DNA of 5,808 nucleotides from JAZLIL01 sp045617405 (GTDB lineage Bacteria; Bacillota; Clostridia; Lachnospirales; Lachnospiraceae): positions 1 through 5,808 of the forward strand of contig JAZLIL010000124.1 in assembly GCA_045617405.1 (NCBI GenBank), given 5' to 3'. Both the position numbers and the translations under genes were made by a program. Positions 1 through 5,356 of the stretch are shown piece after piece. Under the pieces are notes generated by a model. That model searched no databases, had not been told where the DNA came from, and was given only the letters and a program-made list of their open reading frames with translations. The stretch's first letter is position 1, and each line of letters starts with the position of its first letter.

Positions 1-1
1 C

Positions 2-607
2 ATCTACGGTCTCACCGAGACCTCAGGCCCCGGTGTCGCCTTCGAGTGCTCAGCGCAGCACGGCATGCACATAAATGAGGACAACTTTATCGCAGAGATT
101 ATCGATCCCGAGACAGGCGAAGTACTTCCTGACGGAAGCAAAGGTGAGCTTGTCTTCACATCGATTACGAAGAGAGCCTTCCCGCTCCTTCGCTACCGCA
201 CGCGCGACATCTGTGTTCTTTCACGAGAGAAGTGCTCATGCGGCAGAACTCTTGTAAAAATGACAAAGCCTATGGGCAGAAGCGATGACATGATGATCAT
301 CCGAGGAGTCAATGTATTCCCTTCGCAGATTGAGACAGTTCTCATCAGGGAAGGCTACAACACCAACTACCAGATTATCGTTGACCGCGAGAACAACACG
401 GACACCCTCGACATCAACGTCGAGCTTACCCCCGACAGATTCTTCGATACCGTCCGTGAAGTTACCGCCAACGAGAAGCAGCTCGCTTCCGCAATCCACA
501 CCATGCTCGGAATAACGCCGAAGGTTCATCTTCTTGCACCCAAGCAGATTGAACGAAGCGAAGGCAAGGCAGTGCGCGTAATCGACAGAAGAAAGCTTCA
601 TGACTGA
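2..607 (+). CDS. Phenylacetate-CoA ligase family protein, C-terminal part (5' end outside window)
   Basis: This is the last 201 codons of an adenylate-forming ligase of the PaaK type, a family that uses ATP to couple an aryl acid such as phenylacetate to CoA in the cytoplasm. The frame is open from base 2, so the gene starts upstream; PaaK proteins are usually about 430 residues, so roughly half is missing. Visible motifs in order are YGLTETSGPG (bases 5-34, the substrate/AMP motif in the form typical of PaaK), LLRYRTRDI (187-213), CSCGRT (233-250), GRSDDMMIIRGVNVFPSQIE (the hinge and A8 region) and SEGKAVRVIDRR near the C-terminus, whose lysine is the expected adenylation lysine. It ends with TGA. 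An ACT-domain gene follows 76 bases later, a common partnership in anaerobes. Family assignment is firm. The exact substrate (phenylacetate, indoleacetate or another aryl acid) is not determined by the visible part. Confidence 0.93.
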   Translation: MYGLTETSGPGVAFECSAQHGMHINEDNFIAEIIDPETGEVLPDGSKGELVFTSITKRAFPLLRYRTRDICVLSREKCSCGRTLVKMTKPMGRSDDMMIIRGVNVFPSQIETVLIREGYNTNYQIIVDRENNTDTLDINVELTPDRFFDTVREVTANEKQLASAIHTMLGITPKVHLLAPKQIERSEGKAVRVIDRRKLHD

Positions 608-669
608 TCAGCTCTTCTTTTGAAAAACACGCAGCCACTGACTCAAAGCAAACAGTAAATCATCAGGAC

Positions 670-677
670 AAGGAGGG
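670..677 (+). promoter_or_regulatory. Ribosome binding site of the ACT-domain gene
   Basis: AAGGAGGG lies 6 bases before the ATG at 684. It fixes the start codon and shows the ACT gene is translated independently of the upstream ligase. Confidence 0.85.
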
Positions 678-683
678 TACATT

Positions 684-1091
684 ATGGCAATCAAACAAAT
701 CTCAGTCTTTATCGAAAACAAGCGCGGTGCTCTCGGCGAGATTACCGACATCATCGCCAGAGAGGGCGTTGACCTTCTTGCTGTTTCTCTTGCTGACACG
801 GCAGAGTTCGGCATCTTCCGAACAATCGTGTCAGATACCGAAAAGGCCAAGGCAGCTCTTTGCGCAAACAACTTCCTGACAAAGCTCAACACAGTTATCG
901 GTATCAGGGTTTCAAATGTTCCCGGCGGTCTTGCAAAAGCGATCAAGCTCTTAAGCGACAACGGCATGGACATCGAATACCTCTACGACTTTGTCGATGT
1001 TAAAGAGAATAAGGCAACAGTCGTACTCCGCCTTGACGACATTGAGAACGCAGAAAAGCTTCTTCGTGAAAACGGTTTTGAGCTGATGTAA
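684..1091 (+). CDS. Tandem ACT-domain protein, probable amino-acid-binding regulator
   Basis: This 135-residue cytoplasmic protein consists almost entirely of two ACT domains. The first (about residues 3-66) has the ligand-loop motif NKRGAL at 12-17. The second (about 70-135) has NVPGGL at 78-83 and the strand-helix pattern ending in KLLRENGFELM. ACT domains bind small ligands, mostly amino acids, and usually act as allosteric sensors. There is no attached catalytic or DNA-binding domain, so this protein probably senses a ligand alone or acts on a partner. It lies 76 bases after the PaaK-type ligase and ahead of a strong terminator, so the two are probably one transcript. Stand-alone double-ACT proteins are often found beside aryl-CoA ligases of anaerobes, which suggests a link to aromatic amino acid breakdown; that is inference. 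The start is set by AAGGAGGG six bases upstream. The stop is TAA. Confidence 0.9.
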   Translation: MAIKQISVFIENKRGALGEITDIIAREGVDLLAVSLADTAEFGIFRTIVSDTEKAKAALCANNFLTKLNTVIGIRVSNVPGGLAKAIKLLSDNGMDIEYLYDFVDVKENKATVVLRLDDIENAEKLLRENGFELM

Positions 1092-1190
1092 ATCCGGAGC
1101 GAAAGAAGACACAGAGCATTTACTGATGTCAATGACCGTAATCGGTTCCCCGCATGAAAGTGCGATCCGAATAAAATTTAATATAACAAT

Positions 1191-1224
1191 AAACGGGCTG
1201 TCCGGTGTCGGACAGCCCGTTTTG
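1191..1224 (+). terminator. Intrinsic terminator between convergent genes
   Basis: A perfect 14-bp stem (AAACGGGCTGTCCG, 1191-1204, with CGGACAGCCCGTTT, 1209-1222) closes a GTGT loop and runs into TTTT. It lies 100 bases after the ACT-gene stop and ends the PaaK/ACT transcript. The symporter frame on the other strand ends at 1237, so the same hairpin probably serves it too, with a weaker T-rich tail (TTTATTGTTATAT) in that direction. Confidence 0.9.
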
Positions 1225-1236
1225 ATTCAGTTTAAT

Positions 1237-1479
1237 TTATACTTCAAGTGAATCCTTCTTTGAAACGGTAACAGCCTCATTGTAGCAGTCAAACATTGCA
1301 TTGACCTCTGACATGGGCATCTTGGGTGTAAGAAGGCTCACAACCGGAACAACTATCAGACCGGCAATCATTGCAATCGCGCCGGCATTGATGGGGCTCG
1401 TGAAGTTCACGAACATGTTGATAACGGTAATTCCGACTCCACAGACAAAGCATGCCCATACAGATGCCTTTGTAACCTT
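1237..1479 (-). other. Coding-like 3' remainder of the symporter beyond the TAG
   Basis: Eighty codons in the same frame encode two hydrophobic helices and a polar tail, KMPMSEVNAMFDCYNEAVTVSKKDSLEV, ending in TAA 13 bases from the terminator stem. It has no stop within it, and its codon use resembles the rest of the gene, so it has not decayed visibly. No separate ribosome binding site is apparent directly before an internal ATG, so independent translation looks unlikely. Confidence 0.75.
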
Positions 1480-2766
1480 CTAGCAGTAGAGACCGTAGAG
1501 GAAGGGAGCAAGGAATGCGCCGGCGAGAGCACCCCACGAAATACCCATGAGCTGTGCAATGAAGGTGTTCGAATTAAGCGAAATTACAACGCTTGCAACG
1601 ATGAATACTACTACAAAGACTCTCATGCAAAGAAGCTGCTTCTTCGCGTCAATATCCTTTTTGAAGCTGTCACGGATGAGATCGAGTGTGATTGTGGAGC
1701 TTGATGTAAGGACAAGTGATGAAAGAGTCGACATCGAAGCCGAAAGCACAAGAACTACAGTAACACCGATGAGGATGTCGGGAAGCGTTGAAAGCATCTC
1801 CGGAACAACGCCGTCAAAGGCCACATTGGCAATGCTGCCGTCTGCGTTGTAAGTTACAAAGTTTGCACTCTCGAAAAGTCTTCCGAAACCGCCGAGGAAA
1901 TAACTTCCGCAGGAGATAACAAGAGCGAAAAAGGTTGAAATGATGGTTCCCGTTCTTACTGACTTCTCATCTTTAATTGCATAGAACTTATGTACCATCT
2001 GGGGAAGACCCCATGTTCCGAGAGATGTTAATATTACTACTCCGAGAAGGCTTCCGGGATCGGGCCCGAAGAAGGAAGCATACGCACCGTTCAGAGTGGG
2101 ATTTTCAATACTCGCAAGCTGTGTGACAGCACTCATGAAGCCGCCCTTGCCGGCAAGTACTCCCGCGATGATGGCTACGATTCCGACAAGCATGATGATT
2201 CCCTGAATGAAGTCGTTGATGGCGGTAGCCATGTATCCGCCGATGATAACGTAGATACCTGTGAGAACAGCCATGCCGATAACACAGTACTCAAAAGGAA
2301 TATCAAAGGCCATTGAAAAAAGTCTTGAAAGGCCGTTATACACAGATGCGGTATAGGGAATCAGGAACACGAAGGAAATGATGCTCGCCGCAATCTTCAG
2401 TGAACTGCTGTTGAATCTCTTCCCAAAGAAGTCGGGCATTGTTGCCGATGAAAAGTAATTAGACATGATTCTGGTGCGGCGCCCTAAGATAACCCAGGCA
2501 GCCAGGCATCCGATGAGGGCATTTCCAATGCCGATCCAGGTAGATGCGAGACCGAACTTCCATCCGAACTGTCCCGAATAACCGATGAAAACTACTGCCG
2601 AAAAATAGGAGGTACCGTAGGCAAATGCGGTAAGCCAGGGGCCGACGCCTCTTCCGCCGAGAACGAAATCATTAACATTTGTCGCATGCTTCTTTGAATA
2701 GATGCCTACTCCGATCATTATTGCAAAGAAAATAACGATCATTGCAATCTTGATAAACAGATCCAT
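1237..2766 (-). CDS. Sodium:solute symporter (SSS/PutP family), frame interrupted by an in-frame TAG
   Basis: This multi-pass inner-membrane transporter uses the Na+ gradient to import a small solute. The frame from ATG 2766 has 428 codons, a TAG at 1480-1482, then 80 more codons to TAA at 1237. The total of about 509 positions matches the usual SSS length of about 500. Visible features are a first membrane segment (residues 7-23), the SSS signature GGYMATAINDFIQG (176-189), GLPQMVHKFYAIKD (253-266), and SASMSTLSS (342-350), whose Ser346-Thr347 align with the PutP Na2-site Ser-Thr pair. After the TAG, two further hydrophobic helices (WACFVCGVGITVINMF and GAIAMIAGLIVVPVVSLL) are what the family should have. 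If TAG stops translation, the product lacks these C-terminal helices. The start is chosen because AAGGAGAT lies 6 bases before it; the longer frame to 2874 runs through the promoter. Divergent from the acyl-CoA ligase, so it may import that enzyme's substrate. The substrate is unknown. Confidence 0.85.
1480..1482 (-). other. In-frame TAG codon within the symporter
   Basis: On the minus strand the codons read CTC TAC GGT CTC TAC TGC TAG AAG GTT ACA, that is LYGLYC-stop-KVT. Family members commonly have LYGLYWK(K/R)xTKA here, so the expected codons would be TGG AAG and two adjacent bases differ (GA to CT). No frame change is involved: the frame upstream continues unbroken downstream. All six natural gene ends in the window use TAA or TGA, so this is the only in-frame TAG seen. 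It could be a nonsense mutation, a sequence error or a decoded UAG. Confidence 0.8.
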
Positions 2767-2771
2767 AATAG

Positions 2772-2779
2772 TATCTCCT
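2772..2779 (-). promoter_or_regulatory. Ribosome binding site of the symporter
   Basis: On the minus strand AAGGAGAT precedes ACTATT and ATG 2766. This decides for the 2766 start over the upstream ATG at 2874. The last ten bases through the start, TACTATTATG, are identical to those before the divergent acyl-CoA ligase. Confidence 0.85.
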
Positions 2780-2797
2780 TTTGTTTGTCTGCTTTTG

Positions 2798-2838
2798 TAC
2801 GCTAAAGCGTAACGGTTTAAAGCGTTGCGCTTTAGCGC
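2798..2838. repeat. Cluster of palindromic motifs on the symporter side of the control region
   Basis: Three adjacent dyads are seen: TACGCTAAAGCGTA (2798-2811), the imperfect AACGGTTTAAAGCGTT (2811-2826), and GCGCTTTAGCGC (2827-2838). They share the cores GCTTTAGC/GCTAAAGC and TTAAAGCGTT, which recur inverted on the ligase side. They lie just downstream of the predicted symporter transcription start, where a repressor would block transcription. The binding protein is unknown; the AT-rich arms around a CG core resemble LacI-family operators only loosely. Confidence 0.6.
2801..2836 (-). other. Hairpin in the symporter 5' leader
   Basis: The untranslated leader (roughly 2767-2839) can fold with GCTAAAGCG (2836-2828) pairing to CGCTTTAGC (2809-2801), then one mismatch, then AAC with GTT around a 10-base loop. 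No T-run follows, so it is not a terminator. It may equally be a by-product of operator DNA symmetry. Confidence 0.5.
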
Positions 2839-2845
2839 CAAAAAG

Positions 2846-2874
2846 AATATAACAGCAATCTTCTCATTTGTCAA
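2846..2874 (-). promoter_or_regulatory. Predicted sigma-70 promoter for the symporter
   Basis: Reading the minus strand, TTGACA (2874-2869), 17 bases, then TATATT (2851-2846). The -35 box matches consensus exactly, and the spacing is ideal. The predicted start near 2839 leaves a leader of about 73 bases before ATG 2766. The -35 box forms one arm of the 2866-2890 palindrome. Confidence 0.72.
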
Positions 2875-2890
2875 CTATATATTGACAAAT
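2866..2890. promoter_or_regulatory. 25-base palindrome containing both divergent -35 boxes
   Basis: ATTTGTCAA (2866-2874), a CTATATA spacer, then TTGACAAAT (2882-2890), a perfect 9-bp inverted repeat. Each arm carries the TTGACA of one of the two divergent promoters, so anything bound here would affect both genes together. It could be an operator, or simply two back-to-back -35 boxes with matched flanks. Confidence 0.7.
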
Positions 2891-2910
2891 CACTCCTACA
2901 AGCGTAATAT
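2882..2910 (+). promoter_or_regulatory. Predicted sigma-70 promoter for the acyl-CoA ligase
   Basis: TTGACA (2882-2887), a 17-base spacer and TAATAT (2905-2910) make a near-consensus promoter pointing to the ligase. The predicted start near 2917 leaves a leader of about 70 bases, close to the leader length on the other side. Confidence 0.78.
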
Positions 2911-2934
2911 TGCTTTAGCAATTAAACGCTTTAA
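2909..2934. repeat. Palindromic motif pair on the ligase side of the control region
   Basis: ATTGCTTTAGCAAT (2909-2922) is a dyad covering the predicted transcription start and overlapping the end of the -10 box. It runs into TTAAACGCTTTAA (2922-2934), a 13-base dyad with a CGC centre. Both share cores (GCTTTAGC, AACGCTTTAA) with the motifs at 2798-2838. The position fits a repressor site. Confidence 0.6.
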
Positions 2935-2969
2935 CGCGATGGTGTGCTTTTGCTCGCATCACATTACTT

Positions 2970-2977
2970 TTGGAGGA
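2970..2977 (+). promoter_or_regulatory. Ribosome binding site of the acyl-CoA ligase
   Basis: TTGGAGGA lies 8 bases before ATG 2986 and decides that start over the in-frame ATG at 2944. Confidence 0.83.
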
Positions 2978-2985
2978 CTACTATT

Positions 2986-4620
2986 ATGCCTATCACAGAT
3001 TTACTTGAACAGAATGCCAGATTGTACGGCAGCGAGGTTGCGCTCGTCGAAGTCAACCCTCAGGTCAGCGAAAGAAAGCGTCTCACATGGAAGGAGTACG
3101 ACCTTATGCAGCCCACCGTGATGACACACTATCGCCGTGAAATCACATGGGGCGTGTTCAACGAAAAGGCAAACAGATTTGCAAACTGCCTTGTCAACCG
3201 CGGTATCAAGAAGGGTGACAAGGTCGGCATTCTTTTGATGAACTGCCTCGAATGGCTTCCCATCTACTTCGGTATATTAAAGACAGGTGCGCTTGCCGTT
3301 CCGCTTAACTTCAGATATTCTTCGGATGAAATTGAGTATTGCGTCGACCTCGCAGATGTCAATATCCTTGTTTTCGGTCCTGAATTTATCGGGCGTATCG
3401 AGGAAATCTGCGACAAGATTTCAAACAACAGACTTCTTATCTATGTCGGCGACAACTGCCCTTCCTTTGCCGACGATTACAACTCTATGGTTGCCGACTG
3501 CTCAAGCTTCTTTGCAACGGTTCCGCTCATTGATGACGATTTTGCTGCAATCTACTTTTCGTCGGGAACAACCGGCTTCCCCAAGGCTATTCTTCATAAG
3601 CACAAGGCTCTCTCCCATTCGTGCAGAGTTGAGCAGGCCCATCATCATCAGACTCACGACGATGTTTTCCTTTGCATTCCGCCTCTCTACCACACGGGCG
3701 CAAAAATGCACTGGTTCGGTTCTCTCCTTGTCGGTTCAAAGACTGTTCTTCTCAAGGGAACAAGTCCCGAGACGATTATCAGCACGGCTGCAGAAGAGAA
3801 GTGCTCAATTGTCTGGCTTCTCGTTCCATGGGCACAGGACATCCTTGTTTCCCTCGACAGCGGCACTATAAAGCTTGAAGATTACGACCTCTCGGCATGG
3901 CGACTCATGCACATCGGTGCCCAGGCCGTTCCCCCGAGTCTCATAAAGAGATGGTTTTCATATTTCCCCAACCACAAATACGACACGAACTACGGTCTGA
4001 GCGAATCTATCGGACCCGGCGCCGTACATCTTGGAATCGAGAACTCCCATAAGGTCGGATCGATTGGAAAAGCCGGCTACGGTTGGGAAACAAAAATTGT
4101 GGATGAAAAGTTTGCCGATGTTAAGCAGGGAGAAGTCGGAGAGCTCTGTCTTAAGGGACCCGGCGTCATGACCTGTTACTACAAGAATCCCGAGGCAACA
4201 GCCGAAGTCCTTCAGGGCGAATGGCTCCTCACCGGCGACATGGCAATGGAGGACGAGGACGGCTTCATCTTCCTTGTTGACAGAAAGAAAGATGTCATCA
4301 TCAGCGGCGGCGAAAATCTCTACCCCGTTCAGATAGAGGACTTCATCCGTACAAATCCCGCAGTATACGACGTTGCAGTCATCGGACTTCCCGATGCGCG
4401 TCTGGGCGAAATCGCAGCTGCAATCATCAGCGTCAAGGATGGCTTCTCGCTCTCAGAGGAGGAGATTACCGCATTCTGCACAGAGCTTCCAAGATACAAG
4501 CGTCCTCACAAATTTATCTTTGACGATGTTCCGAGAAACGCAACCGGAAAGATTGAAAAGCCCGCTCTAAGAAAACGCTACCAGGCCGAAAAACTTGTTG
4601 CCGCACAAAATCAGGGTTGA
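2986..4620 (+). CDS. AMP-forming acyl-CoA ligase (ANL superfamily, class I)
   Basis: This 544-residue cytoplasmic enzyme is predicted to activate a carboxylic acid with ATP to an acyl-adenylate and then to a CoA thioester. The complete motif set is present: YFSSGTTGFPKA (190-201, P-loop, Lys200), YGLSES (336-341), TGD (416-418, ribose-binding Asp418), DRKKDVIISGGENLYP (432-447, hinge and A8) and NATGKIEK (518-525, with the adenylation Lys522). It should therefore be active. Length is normal for the family. The N-terminus carries an extra segment, RLTWKEYD (32-39), about 20 residues before the standard EITWGVFNEKANRFAN. The start at 2986 follows TTGGAGGA; an upstream in-frame ATG at 2944 has no such site. 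The nearest familiar relatives are medium/long-chain fatty acid and crotonobetaine/carnitine-CoA ligases, but the substrate is not readable. The divergent symporter may supply it. The stop is TGA. Confidence 0.92.
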   Translation: MPITDLLEQNARLYGSEVALVEVNPQVSERKRLTWKEYDLMQPTVMTHYRREITWGVFNEKANRFANCLVNRGIKKGDKVGILLMNCLEWLPIYFGILKTGALAVPLNFRYSSDEIEYCVDLADVNILVFGPEFIGRIEEICDKISNNRLLIYVGDNCPSFADDYNSMVADCSSFFATVPLIDDDFAAIYFSSGTTGFPKAILHKHKALSHSCRVEQAHHHQTHDDVFLCIPPLYHTGAKMHWFGSLLVGSKTVLLKGTSPETIISTAAEEKCSIVWLLVPWAQDILVSLDSGTIKLEDYDLSAWRLMHIGAQAVPPSLIKRWFSYFPNHKYDTNYGLSESIGPGAVHLGIENSHKVGSIGKAGYGWETKIVDEKFADVKQGEVGELCLKGPGVMTCYYKNPEATAEVLQGEWLLTGDMAMEDEDGFIFLVDRKKDVIISGGENLYPVQIEDFIRTNPAVYDVAVIGLPDARLGEIAAAIISVKDGFSLSEEEITAFCTELPRYKRPHKFIFDDVPRNATGKIEKPALRKRYQAEKLVAAQNQG

Positions 4621-4645
4621 TATGCATCGCTTTCCATAGTAAAAT
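4617..4645 (+). promoter_or_regulatory. Predicted promoter of the small membrane peptide, overlapping the ligase stop codon
   Basis: TTGATA (4617-4622), a 17-base spacer and TAAAAT (4640-4645) each match consensus at five of six positions. The TGA of the ligase stop lies inside the -35 box. The predicted start near 4652 gives a leader of about 30 bases. No terminator separates this from the ligase, so read-through transcription is also likely. Confidence 0.55.
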
Positions 4646-4668
4646 ATGTTTACAACCGTCAATCGGAG

Positions 4669-4675
4669 AAGGAGG
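4669..4675 (+). promoter_or_regulatory. Ribosome binding site of the small membrane peptide
   Basis: AAGGAGG within GAGAAGGAGGAAACATA stands about 7 bases before ATG 4683. It is a near-perfect anti-16S match and the main support that this short frame is translated. Confidence 0.8.
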
Positions 4676-4682
4676 AAACATA

Positions 4683-4814
4683 ATGGATAAGGGACATCTC
4701 GGTGACGATAAGAACGCATCAGGTCTTGGAAGAACAATTCTGCAGTGTCTTGGCGAGGGAGCTTCGCTGGTCGCACTTATGCTGATCATTGGAAAGCTTT
4801 TTCACTGGTATTAA
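4683..4814 (+). CDS. Small putative single-pass membrane protein, 43 residues
   Basis: I do not recognise this peptide. Its sequence starts polar and charged (MDKGHLGDDKNASGLGR, residues 1-17) and ends with a hydrophobic stretch (about 26-43, GASLVALMLIIGKLFHWY) that could span or dip into the membrane, giving a probable single C-terminal segment with Lys38 inside it. Support for it being a gene is the very strong ribosome binding site 7 bases upstream, a plausible promoter overlapping the ligase stop, and a terminator that begins 12 bases after its TAA. It has no signal-peptide cleavage motif that I can see. It lies 62 bases after the acyl-CoA ligase, with which it may share transcripts. A role as a regulator of, or partner for, a membrane protein is possible but unsupported. 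It could also be translated from the in-frame ATG at 4623, but no ribosome binding site supports that. Confidence 0.68.
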   Translation: MDKGHLGDDKNASGLGRTILQCLGEGASLVALMLIIGKLFHWY

Positions 4815-4826
4815 AATCTGATATTT

Positions 4827-4869
4827 AAAAGAACTCCGAAATGTATGAGAGCATTTCGGAGTTCTTTTT
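4827..4869. terminator. Bidirectional intrinsic terminator between convergent genes
   Basis: GAACTCCGAAATG (4831-4843) and CATTTCGGAGTTC (4852-4864) form a perfect 13-bp stem with an 8-base loop. It is extended by AAAA at 4827-4830 and TTTTT at 4865-4869, so it has a T-tract in both directions. It ends the small-peptide transcript on the plus strand and the acetyltransferase transcript on the minus strand. Its 3' T-tract overlaps the acetyltransferase stop codon (4868-4870). Confidence 0.9.
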
Positions 4870-5356
4870 ATTCCGTTAATTTATACTTCATCGCTGTATG
4901 CTGGTGGGTGATCTCTTTGAAACCGATCTTCTTATACATAGGATAACCGTCCTCGGTTGCATTAAGCTCGACCCTGTCACAACCACTCTCCCTTGCATCT
5001 TCGATGAGCATCTTTACAAGTGTTGACGCAAGACCACGATGACGATACTCTTCACGTGTAAAAACATTCATGACGATGCCGACTTTTCCGCCGGTAAAGC
5101 TCGGATTCGCAGGTTTTTCAACAGTCACCATAAACGCCGAGGCGATGATGACGCCGTCCTGATCGGCAATATAAGCGGTGAAATCTCTGCCGATGTGCTC
5201 TCTGTAGTAACCAGGAAGAATGTTTGCGATCTTTACGCGGGCCTCCTCTGAAATCTCTCCGAAATCAGAAGCAATGTAGCGGAAACGGATGTCTACAAGC
5301 CGGTCGATGTAGCTCGCGTCCGCCTTTTTAAATACAATCTCTGAATTATCTGTCAC
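4868..5356 (-). CDS. GNAT family N-acetyltransferase
   Basis: This 162-residue cytoplasmic protein is a single GNAT domain, which moves an acetyl group from acetyl-CoA to an amine of a small molecule or protein. Seen in order are an N-terminal helix with IRFRYIASDFGEI (23-35), the core strand VGIVMNVFTREEYRHRGLA (92-110) with the acetyl-CoA pyrophosphate loop RHRGLA (105-110), the following helix STLVKMLIEDARESG (111-125), and MYKKIGFKE (140-148) with the usual catalytic-region tyrosine, Tyr141. The length is typical. The start is GTG at 5356, with GGAGG about 8 bases upstream; no closer ATG is in frame. The GTG overlaps the TGA of the preceding gene as GTGA, so the two are translationally coupled in one operon. 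The stop is TAA and is followed at once by a terminator stem. The acceptor substrate is unknown. Confidence 0.92.
   Translation of the reverse strand: MTDNSEIVFKKADASYIDRLVDIRFRYIASDFGEISEEARVKIANILPGYYREHIGRDFTAYIADQDGVIIASAFMVTVEKPANPSFTGGKVGIVMNVFTREEYRHRGLASTLVKMLIEDARESGCDRVELNATEDGYPMYKKIGFKEITHQHTAMKYKLTE

Noticed and set aside
236..973. Two minus-strand frames (236-601 and 608-973) opposite the PaaK and ACT genes
   Set aside because: Both are antisense shadows of well-supported genes and have no recognisable domains or start signals.
1092..1190. Possible small RNA or hairpin around GCATGAAAGTGC after the ACT gene
   Set aside because: Only a 3-bp stem forms and no promoter is visible; I see nothing else in this 99-base stretch beyond untranslated 3' sequence before the terminator.
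1480..1482. Selenocysteine at the interrupted codon
   Set aside because: Selenocysteine uses UGA, not UAG, and no insertion-element hairpin is apparent just downstream.
1289..1537. 82-codon minus-strand frame across the symporter TAG in another frame, as a possible frameshift continuation
   Set aside because: The SSS-like sequence continues in the original frame after the TAG, so no frameshift is needed. This frame encodes Cys- and Arg-rich sequence without family features.
2767..2874. N-terminal extension of the symporter from an ATG at 2874
   Set aside because: The extra 36 codons run over the predicted minus promoter and the palindromic motif cluster, are not membrane-protein-like, and lack a ribosome binding site. 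ATG 2766 has AAGGAGAT at good spacing and begins the expected first helix.
3287..3871. 194-codon plus-strand frame inside the acyl-CoA ligase
   Set aside because: It is a shifted-frame shadow, rich in Ser, Arg and Leu, with no ribosome binding site, lying wholly in a gene whose true frame has every family motif.
4514..4789. 91-codon minus-strand frame over the small-peptide region
   Set aside because: It overlaps the end of the ligase, the promoter and the small peptide, and has neither a convincing ribosome binding site nor protein features.
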